Below, in pieces: positions 34,315-45,377 of a stretch of 64,000 bases of DNA (the first letter of the stretch is position 1; every line of letters begins with the position of its first letter). Below the pieces are notes generated by a model. It had not been told where the DNA came from. It searched no databases and saw only the letters and a list, made by a program, of their open reading frames with translations. Source of the stretch: Sordariomycetes sp. S80-01Y (Eukaryota > Ascomycota > Sordariomycetes); the NCBI GenBank assembly GCA_037042185.1, contig JAXQJY010000021.1, positions 620,001-684,000 of the forward strand, read 5' to 3'. Made by a program: the position numbers and the translations under genes.

Positions 34315-37300
34315 ATGTCATCCAAGGCCACTGTCGAGGCTGACGACACCTCCGAGAATGTTAACGAGATCGCTGAACGACCTGGTACCCCGGCTGTCTC
34401 CTACGAGAAGCAACACCAGCGCTCTGCTGATAACCGGTCCCACGAGTCGAGAGTCAGCGCTCTTGTTGAGCTTGATGGCAAATTTCTGCCATACTCGTCC
34501 GACTGCTTTCGTCGTCTCGATAGCGGTATTTCCAAAGGCATCCGTACCATCGTTAGACTAGAATGTGGGGTCGGTCGCCCGCAGAGGATCCAAGTCGAGT
34601 ACGAAGTCAAGCAAGACGAAAACTACCATCAAATGGCCACCACTCACATCGATCTCAACCAAGTCATTGATTTTAGAGAAACGATCATTGGCCCGCTTCA
34701 TCCGGAACGCCTGAACGCACTTCGTCAGCTTCTCCCGGATGAAGCCCCTGCGTGTGACAGAATTTATAGCAAGATTGGCGTGAGGAATGAGCTACCACCA
34801 GGTCGACGTCTCAGCAGGAATCCCGAGCTTTGGCTAAAACCTAAAAAACCCTTCCAGAAGATTGCATCCACGCTGAGCTTCCCGGAGGCGGCTATGCTTC
34901 TTGATCAGAGCATCAAGTTCCTGACGATGAGCGTCACATCGACATCTTTTCTCTGGACCCCCAGCAAGATGGCCAATCAGCTGGGGCCGCACGAGAGGAA
35001 GCTCCTCGAGAAAACCATCAATACGATAAAGGAAGTTTGCAACAAAGAGAGATTCGAAATCCGAATCATCAGCATTTTCTCAGACTCCGAGATACGAGAC
35101 CCAGATAACACCATATCGCACCACACCTCGATTGCCCAACCATTCGCTGAGTTCTTCAGCAAGGCTTACCAAGGGCGCAAGGGCAACCCTTCAGATCTCA
35201 AATTTTCCAATCTCGTCGTCAACCCCAGCAGGCGTCCTCTAGATAACGGACCACCACCGCCACCAGATACCGACTTCATCTCCGATGAACATCGAACGGC
35301 TGTACTCATCACGAGCGCCGCCGAGGAGGCCTACTACGATAAATGGCGCCATGTCCGTTGCGACGGGCATTCTTTCAAATGCACGCTGATACCACTAGCT
35401 GGAAACGAATGGAAAGATGAACCCAATGCCGACTATGGCATCCAACCGAATGGCCAGCCAAAGTCCTGCATCCTCATAGTTGGCATGGATGAGTATCAAA
35501 ACTCTCTTCCAAACGTTGGCACTGAAGTACAAGTACAATTCAACACAAATATGCGGCTTCATCCCTACCCACAGATAGCGCTGACACAAGAACAAGTCAT
35601 CAAAGCGGCAAACGATGCTATTGATATTCTTGACAGAGCGCAGAGCGATGCCTTCAGTGAAGCATACAACCATAGCCTTTGGACTCTCAAATATGGCAAC
35701 CTCAAAGAAGACTCTTCCGAGGGCGCCACATCCGCCTGCCATGATGCACACAAAGAAGCGCTTGGACGGCGATTGAGTCCGTTCCTGAACCCCTTGTTTG
35801 ATGGCCCTTCCGACATGACATGGAAGCAGTTTCAACACCGGCTAAATGAGCGCTCGGTTGAGGTGGGAAGAAAATTGACGAGAGAAATCAACGAGGAACC
35901 TGACGATCATCGCGAGCGCATTGTCAACTGGGTTCGCGAGAATGGCGCTGCTTTGCGCAACGTGCAAAAGAGAGATAGCGAATTTCCTACTATGTGGTCA
36001 GGCTATCGCTTGAAACTTCCAGACGGTGTTACCTCGGACAAAGCTATATTTGAGGTCGAAGTCCCACTTCAGCCAATGTGGCCGGCACCGTTCACAGCTC
36101 CTCCCATCATGGTAGACATACCACAGCTACCAAAAGGTCGGCTTCGCACCGGCCAAGACGTCTTGGAGAGCGTCGAATCAGAAGAGCCTCCATTGAGGTG
36201 CCTTATAACTTGGCGATCTACCTCTATCAGTGCCACTCTCGAATGCGATGCCATCAGCCGCTTCAATGCCTCGAATGAAGACAAGGAGACGAATCCAGAC
36301 TAGGTGTACTGGAAGTCTTTCAACATTCGCGAGCGACCAGGCAAGATCGACATGCTGTCCCGCTTCCCAATGTTGAAGCAGCGCCTAAGCGATGGCAAGT
36401 ATGAGGGACAGCACAAACGTGCTATTGCGCAACTTGGCAGCAATTTTGGCACCTTCACCTTCATTGCGGGATCTCCTAGCTCTGGCAAATCGACTCTAAG
36501 CCGCAAGATCGCCTCTGCTGTGATGGATTCAACCAAAGCCGACGATGACGCTGCCGTGCCAAAAGTCCCGATTCCAAGAAAGGGGGGGCTTGTACTATGG
36601 GCTGCTCCTTCTCATCAGTTAATTGAAGAAGCCCTCGAACATCTGCGTGCAGAAAACCGCACGAAGACCGTGGTGCGGATGTACTCCATGGTTCACGAGA
36701 TTGACAACCTTCTTCGGCCATCACCTGAGGTTCCCAATGAGATTCATCTGCCCAAAGCCGGCGAATACGCTGGTAGACCTGGTCTTCGTGATTTCACTTT
36801 GTCGCGGAATGAGCAGGTCCTCGAGATGCACTCAAACACCGCGGCTAGCCATGTCGATAGCGTGTCAGCATACATTAGGCGGGGAATGGTCTCGATTGCC
36901 AATTTGTATCCCGTGCTTCGCGAATCTCAGAAGCTCTACGACTCTGACCCTGGATCCTGGGAAAGGGGGAAGAGGAGATACGAACAGGCTGCGCGCAACG
37001 CCATCGTCTATGTTCTCTTGCACAGGGCCGATGCCGTCATAGGCACGCCGCACGCACTGAGCGAAGCTGCAATCCACTTCCCTCCCAACAGCAACCGTCC
37101 TGACCTCATAGTCGTAGATGAGTGCACACAACTGTCTGAAGGGGAGTCGCTGATGGTATCATCTCACTTCATAGGCACGTGGACCCTGCAAGTTGGCGAT
37201 CCTCAGCATGTTGGAGCTGTCTGCAAGCCATTAGGCGATCCAGAATTCCCTAACATGTTCGGGAAGCAACGCAGCATGTCTCTACTCAAGCGTGCCGTCA

Positions 37301-37374
37301 TATGTGGTGCCGCAGTCATCGAGCTCAAGAACGATCAGCCCGATGAGGGGTTTCCACGCCGACGACTATGGTGA
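34315..37374 (+). pseudogene. UPF1-like superfamily 1 helicase gene, interrupted and truncated
   Basis: An open frame from ATG 34315 runs 662 codons to a TAG at 36301-36303 and continues in the same frame for 356 codons to 37374. The second part carries Walker A GSPSSGKST, Walker B LIVVDECTQ and motif III QVGDPQHVGAV of UPF1-like SF1 helicases. The first part ends in a region that relatives join to the helicase core. Motifs IV-VI, which make up the second RecA-like domain, are missing because the frame ends at EGFPRRRLW. A plausible 5' UTR intron (34261-34308, gtaagc...tctacag) precedes the start. The TAG fits a C-to-T change in a CpA context, as repeat-induced point mutation makes, but one event proves nothing. 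Alternatives: two separate small genes (second start at 36352), or an intact 662-aa protein of its own. Confidence 0.6.
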
Positions 37375-37528
37375 CGGCAAAGATTGCAGAGAACAATTCT
37401 CGGCTCGGCTTGGGGGGGCGCGAATGCTTGTGGTGACTAGTCTAGCTGGATGATATGTGATAATAAAGTGTCAAGTTTACCTGTAAAGCAATTGCCAACC
37501 CTGTATGCAGGTAAGCATCGAGTCTCCG

Positions 37529-38079
37529 GGTGATAGCTTGTAGTAGACTTGGTGATGGGTTGCGAATAAAGTCGGTGATTACTCGCAGTCAGGGTTGATG
37601 ATGCCTTGTGGGTAGAGTTCGTGATGACTTGTGGGTAGAGTTCGTGATGACTTGCGAGTAGAGTTCTTGATGACCTGTAGATAAAGTGTGTGATGAGTTG
37701 TAGGTAGGGTCTGTGATCATTTGCAGATTTCGGATATGATGGCTTGTAGGTCGAGTTAATGATGAGTTGTAGTTGGATGAATGATGGGTTGTAGGTAGGA
37801 CGAGGGATGGATGGCAGGGAGGGTGAGTGTTGGGTTACAGATAGGGTCGATGATCACTTGCGATTTGGGTTACTGATATGTTGTAAGTATGAGCTATGAT
37901 GGCTTGTAGGGCGAGTTGGTGATGAGCTGTAGGTAAGAGTAGTGATAGGTGGCAGGCAGGGTCAATGATCACTTGTAAGTAGGGTCAGTGATAGTTTGTA
38001 CATAGGGTTATTGATAGGGTGTGAGTATGGTGAGTGATGGCTTGGAGATACAGTAAATGATGGCTTTTAGATAGAGGTA
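37529..38079. repeat. Degenerate 23-bp minisatellite, about 24 units
   Basis: Units repeat every 23 bp, most clearly at 37621, 37644 and 37667. Each opens with gtgatg or atgatg, continues with cttgtaggtag and closes with a pyrimidine-poor ggtt/agttc. The units diverge increasingly to the right but keep the period to about 38079. The period is not a multiple of three, and stops occur in all frames, so the array is not coding. It lies in the gap between the truncated helicase frame and the convergent DXO-like gene. Confidence 0.9.
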
Positions 38080-38252
38080 GCGGTCGTGTTCAGGCAGATT
38101 GGACAGTCTTACGACGATGAACATATTCAATGTGAATCACTATGGACACCCAGATATCCCCAATGGTTCTCAGCCCCTGGATTCCAGCTTCAAGATTCAT
38201 CAGTCACCTTTGTACCCCTATCGATTGCTTTCCAAGTCATGTTGCCCTCTGT

Positions 38253-39416
38253 TTAGACCTCGTGGGTGGTGTTAACCTCGTTGAGACTTCGGTCCCTTGT
38301 GCTCACATCACCCCATTTTGCATAGAGGTCTTTCGGCAATAGCTCAGGTAAGTCAGCGTTTCTTCGAACTGTCAAACGATCCCTTGAGACATCGAATGTT
38401 ACCATCGCCTTCCCGCCGAGCTTCTTCGCTGTTGCAACAATGTGCCGGATCAGCCCTCCTAGCTTCCGCAGATCGGCTTGGCTTTCTGCTTCCCAGGCTT
38501 GAATCATGCGAGAGACATCCTCGACCTTTGGCTCTGCGAAAACTCCCCTTTCGTGGTAGGCTCGAACAAGTTTTGGGGTCTGTGACACCCAAAGCTGTGG
38601 CGCTGCTTCATCGAAGCCAAGGGGCCTTCTGATGGTTCGCGTCTTGATCTCGAGTGTGGAGTCCATTGAAATGGGATGTCCGCCGGTTTTAGCCCTCAGC
38701 TTCGAGTCGGGAAAGCTTATGTACTTCTCTTTGGCTTTCGATCCCAGCGTCATGCTGCCCAATACTTCAGCGAGGCTATCGCCTGCCGTCTTGTTGGTAG
38801 CGCTGAGGTAGCCGTCCGTTTCGTGGCGCACAATGAAGCTCATACCAGCGAAGCAATACGACAGAACACGGTGATGACCTGTAGCTCCGCTGATCTCGGA
38901 AATGGTATACTCCTTCTCGAAATTGTGGCCGAAGCCACGGAAGTCGCGCGGTCCGATGAATTCGGTGGTCGCTGCCTGGGTCCGAGCCAGGATGGCGGTG
39001 TTCTTGGTGACTTCGACGTTGATGGTGAAGGGCTCGAGCTTGTGGCTGTCGCGGCCAGGGTTGACGAATTGTAAAAGCTTGCGTATATTGTTGCGATCTG
39101 AAATGACATCGACTGAATGAACGTCGAAGTCTGGATTCTCCATGAAGAGGGACCGAAAGAGTGGCTCGACAGGGCTTTGCGGATGGCGTGCCGCGTTCTG
39201 AGCACAGAAGACCAACCCGAAGTCTTTCTGCAACCTCTGGGGTCCAGCCAGGGGTGTCCAGAGAGGCGGAAGGCCTGGTACGACGATCGTTGGGGTGTCG
39301 CCTTCGACCCAGCAGTATGAAGCGAGGTGTTTGACGTTGGTGATGGTTGCAGCATCTGGCGTGCTAAGACGCTGAAGATCCACGCGGGAAATCTTGAATG
39401 TCGTAGCTGGCTCCAT
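38253..39416 (-). CDS. Fungal protein with DXO/RAI1-like nuclease motifs
   Basis: This is a single exon of 387 aa starting MEPATTFKISRVDLQRL. Similar fungal proteins are often labelled 'geranylgeranyl pyrophosphate synthetase', which the sequence does not support: there are no DDxxD motifs. In order I see GHNFE (163-167), the acidic pair E199-T-D201 in VRHETDGY, E256-I-K258 in LEIKTR, and Q279 in WVSQTPKL. This order and spacing match motifs II-V (GxxxE, E-x-D, E-x-K, Q) of DXO/RAI1 decapping exonucleases. A further conserved block, TDRNN-IRKLL type (SDRNNIRKLLQF), precedes them. The nuclease assignment is my inference from motif order. The gene is convergent with the helicase-like gene. Confidence 0.8.
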   Translation of the reverse strand: MEPATTFKISRVDLQRLSTPDAATITNVKHLASYCWVEGDTPTIVVPGLPPLWTPLAGPQRLQKDFGLVFCAQNAARHPQSPVEPLFRSLFMENPDFDVHSVDVISDRNNIRKLLQFVNPGRDSHKLEPFTINVEVTKNTAILARTQAATTEFIGPRDFRGFGHNFEKEYTISEISGATGHHRVLSYCFAGMSFIVRHETDGYLSATNKTAGDSLAEVLGSMTLGSKAKEKYISFPDSKLRAKTGGHPISMDSTLEIKTRTIRRPLGFDEAAPQLWVSQTPKLVRAYHERGVFAEPKVEDVSRMIQAWEAESQADLRKLGGLIRHIVATAKKLGGKAMVTFDVSRDRLTVRRNADLPELLPKDLYAKWGDVSTRDRSLNEVNTTHEV

Positions 39417-42400
39417 TGTTGATTGTGTCTCAGTGTATGTGTGTATGAGGGAGAGAGAGAGATTGAAGAGTGATATTGAAGATGCTGATGATACAGTAAG
39501 CAGCGCGTGTTTGCGGCAGGTGATGAATGCCTCACAGATGAAGAAGCGCTTTCTCAGCCAAACTCATAACGTCTAATGCATGTAGGGCCTTTATATGCTA
39601 CCATCAAAGCACGCTGCCCTATAGTCGGTCCATGCTTGGGGACCTAGTGGCGCAGCGGCGTCGTCACGTTGAGGTTGGACGCCTTGCGGCCCGGTTGACT
39701 CCTGGGCCAAAGGAGGATCCCAGAAGTCCTACCTAAGTGCCCATTCTGATACATTTTCAAGTTGGCTTCACACCAATAGCCTCGGACAATAGCCAACATC
39801 ACTAGGTTGACAGGTATGAGGACCAAGACACAACGGGCACCGTTGTCTGCAGCCCTCCCACTTGGGTGGCTGGGCTCCCATACCTCGTAAAGTCGAAAAA
39901 GATCTAATGCTTGTTAAAAACCGCTGAGACACTTTAAATTGACGGAAAATGTTTGTTATTCAATTGCAGTTTGGGCTGCGACTAAATGTATTGGGTTGCC
40001 TGTCTGCCTTGCGTGCTGGCTGCGGCCAGGCTGCACATGCAAGTTGGCCAACATGCAGAAGACGCCGAGTGCATGGGGGGAACAGAAAGACATGCTAGAT
40101 TTCCCCTTGTGGCAATCTATCCATTTTTGGAAATGAGACTTCAATGAGTCCGACTCAAGTACTTTTGACTTTGGGAAGGCGCGTGGTCGTGGATCGCAGC
40201 TGCCCTATGTTGGTGAAAAGGGGATAGATCGCAACCTGGTACAGTGCACATCTGTGGCTCTCGCGCTGACATAGAACTATCCGCATGCCCACATGTTCTC
40301 CAAAAATGTAGTGGACCGGAGCAGTAATGATTTACAGAGATCCAAATAGGTTTCATCAGTAGTAGCAGCGTACAACTGACGGCCTCCATATCATAGCTCT
40401 TGGAGAAGATCTAATACTGAGGCGAGTTGAGAAGCTTCGTCCGGCCTTCCTTTACTGACGGAATTCGAGGTTGTGTTGGGGCTTTTGAGCTTCTGGCGTA
40501 TTCCGATTGAATTGCAATGCGACCTCTAGTTTATCTCTAGATCTTTGCAAAGGTGTATCTTTAGGTTAACTGAGGTGGTACCTACCAAACACACAATAGA
40601 TTCAGAGCATGTTCGGTGGGTGTTCACTTTGTGAAATGGTATGTGGTAGCATGTATAACATGGTGGGTGTTCACTGTGTGATATGGTATGTGGTGGCATG
40701 TATAATATGGTGTGTGTTTGCGCGTATGATATGGCGTGTGTCGGCCCGCATGTTATGGTATGGGTTGGCGTGTTGACGATAACAGACAATGTCCAAGGGT
40801 GGTATTGCTGAGTGGGTTGGTATCAAAGCTGATCTTGAAGAGTTTCGCCTTCTGGCATAATTAGTTCTTACCGTTGGTGATTGAACGAGCTCAAGTTCTT
40901 GAGACGAGACTCCAATCCTGCCAAGATACCCCTGGCTCCAAGGAGCAGAAGTAGCCGAAAAGTGGCTGTACGCGTTCATTCTATAAGGTCTGGACAGCAG
41001 CCTGGACTGAATCGTCATCGATCCAACGCCCACATCCCGAACTACCAAGACAGAAACGACAGCCAGCTGATAAGAGCTGGTGTCATCTTACTTTATTTAA
41101 GTACGCCAGCGCTTGAAGTTCGCCTCTGGAGGCAATGCTTGTCAATGGAAAGCGCATTGCCGATCGCCAGCTGGTTTTACCCAAGCTTAGAATGGCAGCA
41201 AATCGAGGTCGCCGTTTGGTAATGAAATCTCGGATCTCGCGTGCCAAGTGTTGGTCGCGTGTTCTCGATCATCGGACTGTCCTCTCGCGACCGAGTCCCG
41301 TTGCGTCAGCCCGACTCGTCTTTCTTGCCCCCAACGACTAGAGATAAGCGGTAGACAGCCACACTCCAAAAGCATCAACTGCGCTCTTTTCACACGGACC
41401 TGACCAACACCAGCAGAGCAACAGCAACATCTTTGAGGGCAGCTTTCGCTTGTCATCGCCATGCCACCCACGCACCCACCCACCTGAGGCGGGCCGGAAA
41501 ATTAAGCAGCAAAAGAGAGTTTGTCGCGACAGCTGCGCCGTGGGCGCTTGGAAGCCCGTGCGAAAGTTCTAGCGCCGGTGGCTAGTCCCAAAGGGGCAAA
41601 TAGCCAAGGAGGGCTCTTTGCCGCCAAGATGGGGGATTTGCGGCGGGCGCTGAGGCGCTGAGGCGCTGATTGGGGGCGTTGCAATTTACTGGAGCATGTG
41701 CCGGGACCAGGCGCGCCAGAAGACGCTGCCGGAGGCGAAGAGACGAGGTGGCTTGCAGGTCAGCAGCCGTCTGCCGCGGGTGCAAGACACCAGCCGAGAT
41801 GAGGTACGATCGTCAGAGGAGAAGTGGCTCTCCACGGGCTGATATCCTCGACGAGGTTTGGTCACGGCTGGATCTAAAACTGAGGGCTGCCGCCGCTAGT
41901 CTCATGCGAGAGGCGATTTCCTCGCTTGGTTCCGGACGGCGATGAGGCCTCAAGAGTCGCGGCAACGTGAAGCACAGCGAGTGATACCTGACGGGCGGTG
42001 AAAGTGGGACCATCTTTGTGCTTACCCCACACTGCCAACCCTTATCTTACCTAAAAAGCCAATTAAACTGAGGGGGGGTCGGCTCTACTTGTTAGTGCAG
42101 TGGGGCGCATTCAAAAAGAGGTCAATCCCGACGACGAGCAGTCGGGTGTCAAGATAACGAAGGGGTACCGCCAGCGCTGGGAGGTGCTGTGCCTCTGCTG
42201 CTGTAAGCATTGCTTGAATACTACAGTGCTGCACTTTCTATAGCCGCGCAAGAAGTGTAGTCGACACATTGGATGCGGAACGATGGCCCGTCTTGACTTG
42301 CGTAAAACCAGCAGCAGTGCCGTCGGCTTGGTTCCCAACCAACCAACCAACAAGGCCGGCCCAAGGACGAAGGAGCTCGTAAAAGCCATCCATGAGAAAG

Positions 42401-43106
42401 CCAAAGTGTGCTGTCTCACAAGATTTGGCTCTTGAACGAGTTCTCTCATCGTTATCTGGAATAAGGAGGCAAGCACAGTGGGCTGACCTTGATAACCATC
42501 CATGAGCTCAGAGGCTCATCACATTCCAGGTCTTGGCCCACGACGCCGAGTCCGAGCACGTTTCTACCTCCAATAGCCGACGCTGGCCTGTCAAGCCTGG
42601 TCTGCTGGCCACCTCAGGAATGAAAATGGAAGTGGGCGAAACGTCGATGTTACCTGTGGGAGCGTTAGGGACCTTTGTAAATTGTCACCCCCAGACGCCA
42701 CCGATAACCCTGCGTTTGCCGCCGCAGCCAATCACATTAGACGCGTTTCCTAGCCCTCTACCTCTACGGCCGATCCCTACCTGCCCCTCCTGGGCCTGGC
42801 TCTGCTGCAGTTCGCGTCGTGCAGGGCAAAGAGCGGCAGCCCAGCGCCTTCGATCGCGTTACTAGGGGGGTCAAGGCCGCTGCTTGGCTTGTTCTTGGCT
42901 GCCATGATGGGCTGGTCCAACGACATGGGATGCCCCAAGGTTACATCCACGGCTGCGACTTGCAGAACCTCGTCGGATGCCCTCCCCCGTTTTTTGACTT
43001 ATTTTAAAGCTGTCGCCTTCCCGCGCCTCGTCGCTTCCGCATCGACCTCGGCCACTCGTATCACACCGGAGCATACACCAAGCTCTCCCTACCACGACGT
43101 AACAAG
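39417..43106. other. Gene-poor stretch of 3.7 kb
   Basis: No open frame here resembles a protein family. Contents that can be pointed to are a tRNA-like segment near 39645-39720, a 47-bp tandem repeat at 40615-40785, and a small gcgctgag triplet repeat near 41647. The right end holds the peptide transporter promoter. Confidence 0.5.
40615..40785. repeat. 47-bp tandem repeat, about 3.6 units
   Basis: Units begin at 40615, 40662, 40709 and 40757 with ggtgggtgttcac or variants, and contain atggtatgtggt and gcatgtataa. The first two copies are almost identical; the third and fourth are diverged. A half-unit resemblance (atggtatgtgg / ggtgggtgt) suggests an older ~24-bp period. The array has no coding meaning that I can see. 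Confidence 0.9.
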
Positions 43107-45377
43107 ATGCCGACCGGTGACGCCCTCGAGGCCGTTGGTGGCGCTGAGCTGCACAGCGAAGCCGTTGACCAGAAGCGCAACTCTGTTGCCGCCGGCGACA
43201 CCCACCAGCGCGCAGCCTCCCTCGCTGCCTCTGGTGTCAGCTATGAGGATACCCCTACCGCGGAGGATATGGTCACTCTGCGCCGTGTCCCGACCAAGAT
43301 CCCCGCTAAGCTGTTGACCATTGCCTTTGTCGAGCTTTGCGAGCGCTTCTCGTACTACGGAACCACGGTCGTCTTCACCAACTTCATCCAGTACCCGCTC
43401 CCCGAGGGCTCCAACACTGGCGCCGACCTGACCCAGCCTGGTGGTAAGTACTGACTTCATCGAGCGTTCTCCGACATAGCTTCCAAGACTTTTCTTGCGA
43501 CTCAATAGAAATTTGAACAGATACTAACTTGGCGTGCAGTGCTCGGCATGGGACAGAATGCTGCCTTCGGAATCACGACCTTCAACCAGTTCTGGCAATA
43601 CCTGGTGCGCAATCAATAACTCCGCACGACTCGACCACAAATGCTAATGGGATCCAGATGCCGCTCTTTGGTGCCTATGTTGCCGATCAGTACTGGGGTC
43701 GTTACAAGACCATCAACTTTGCCCTTGGTGTCGACATCATCGGCCACATCATCCTGACCATGTCCGCCGTTCCCTCCGTCATTCCCAACCGCTCTGGCTC
43801 TATTGCCTGCATGATTCTCGGTATCCTCGTCATTGGTTTCGGTACTGGTGGTTTCAAGCCCAATGTCAATCCTGTAAGTGCTCCACCCCACTCAATCCGG
43901 GAACCATCCCCCTTTTCAACCACCGACGAAGCCGTTGGAATACTTTCGCTCTGGAAAGATGAAAAAATGACTAACATTTTGCTAGCTGATTGTTGAGCAA
44001 CTGGGAGACCAGCATTTGCACGTTAAGACTTTGAAGAGCGGCGAGCGTGTCGTGGTGGACCCGGCCCTCACCACCGAGCGCATCTACCTCTGGTTCTACT
44101 TCTTCATCAACGTCGGTGCCCTCGCCGGTCAGATCTCTATGGTCTGGGCCGAGAAATACGTTGGATTCTGGCTCTCATACACTCTGCCAACGTGCATGCT
44201 CTGCCTCTGCCCCGCCATCATGATCTGGGGCCGCAAGCGCTACAACCGCCGCGAGCCCGGCGGCTCTGTCCTTGGCCCAGCCTTCAAGACCTTTTTCCTC
44301 GCTCAGAAGGGTCGCTGGTCTATCAATCCTTTTGCTACCTGGAAGAACATGCACGATGGTACCTTCTGGGACAGCGTCAAGCCTTCCCGCTTCACCGACG
44401 AGACTCGCCCCAAGTGGATGACCTTCGACGACGCTTGGGTTGACGAACTTCGCCGTGGATTCTCTGCATGCGCTGTATTCTGCTGGTACCCACTTTTCTG
44501 GCTTTGTTACAAGTGAATCCCACCCTTTCCCTGCTTTAAAATGCTTTGAAGCTGACCTGTATAGCCAAACCAACAACAACCTGGTCTCCCAAGCCGCTGT
44601 CATGAAACGGTACGTTCCGCTCACCAAACACCCCACTCACTACCTTCGAATTAAATTAAAGCTAATTACTCTCTTAGTCATGGTGTTCCCAACGATGTGA
44701 TTACGAACTTGAACCCGTTCTCGCTGCTCATCTTCATCCCCCTCAATGACTTGTTCATCTACCCCACTCTCCGCAAGTTCGGCATCCGCTTCACTCCCAT
44801 CAAGAAGATTGCTTGCGGTTTCTTTGCTGGTTGCTCCGCCATGATCTGGTCCGCCGTCGTCCAGCACTACATCTACAAGTACTCTCCCTGCGGCACCAAC
44901 GCCGCGGGCACCTGGATCAGCCCCGAGACTGGCGAGGAGGAGCGCTGCCCACCCGCCGACATCAACGTCTGGGCTCAGACCGGCTCATACGTCCTCGTTG
45001 CGCTCTCCGAAGTCTTCGCTTCCATCACCTCCCTCGAGTACGCCTACACCAAGGCCCCCAAGAACATGCGTTCCATGGTTCAGGCTTTCGCTCTGTTCAT
45101 GACGGCTTTCGCCGCCGCTCTTGGCCAGGCACTCGTTCCTCTCGCCGGAGACCCACTGCTTGTCTGGAACTACACTGTTGTTGCTGCCTTGGCCTTCGTT
45201 GGTGGTAGCTGCTTCTACCTGCAGTTCCGTCACCTGGATATCAAGGAGGATGAACTCAACCTGCTTCCCGAGGGTCTCGTTGCCAACAAGGCCACTGATA
45301 TCGAGATGCCTCCTCCCAAGCGTGTCTCCAACGCTGGTGCTGAGGACATCCCACCTGGTGGTGAGAAGGTCCAGTAG
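43107..45377 (+). CDS. ptr2: Peptide transporter of the POT/PTR2 family
   Basis: There are six exons: 43107-43443, 43540-43604, 43658-43873, 43986-44512, 44565-44609 and 44678-45377. The protein has 629 aa. It is a proton-coupled di-/tripeptide importer of the plasma membrane. The diagnostic VELCERFSYYG block (ExxERFxYYG) opens helix 1. MPLFGAYVADQYWGRYKTI corresponds to the second POT motif, and ERIYLWFYFFINVGALAG to the third. Around 12 membrane segments are evident. The long hydrophilic loop after PAIMIWGRKRYNRREPGG is usual for fungal PTR2. The C-terminal helices include QTGSYVLVALSEVFASITSLEYAYTKAP, with the conserved SLEYAYT. Exon 5 is only 45 nt. The family is commonly under nitrogen control; I see no decisive site. 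Confidence 0.95.

Noticed and set aside
44175-44636. 153-codon minus-strand open frame
   Set aside because: Antisense to exon 4 of the peptide transporter.
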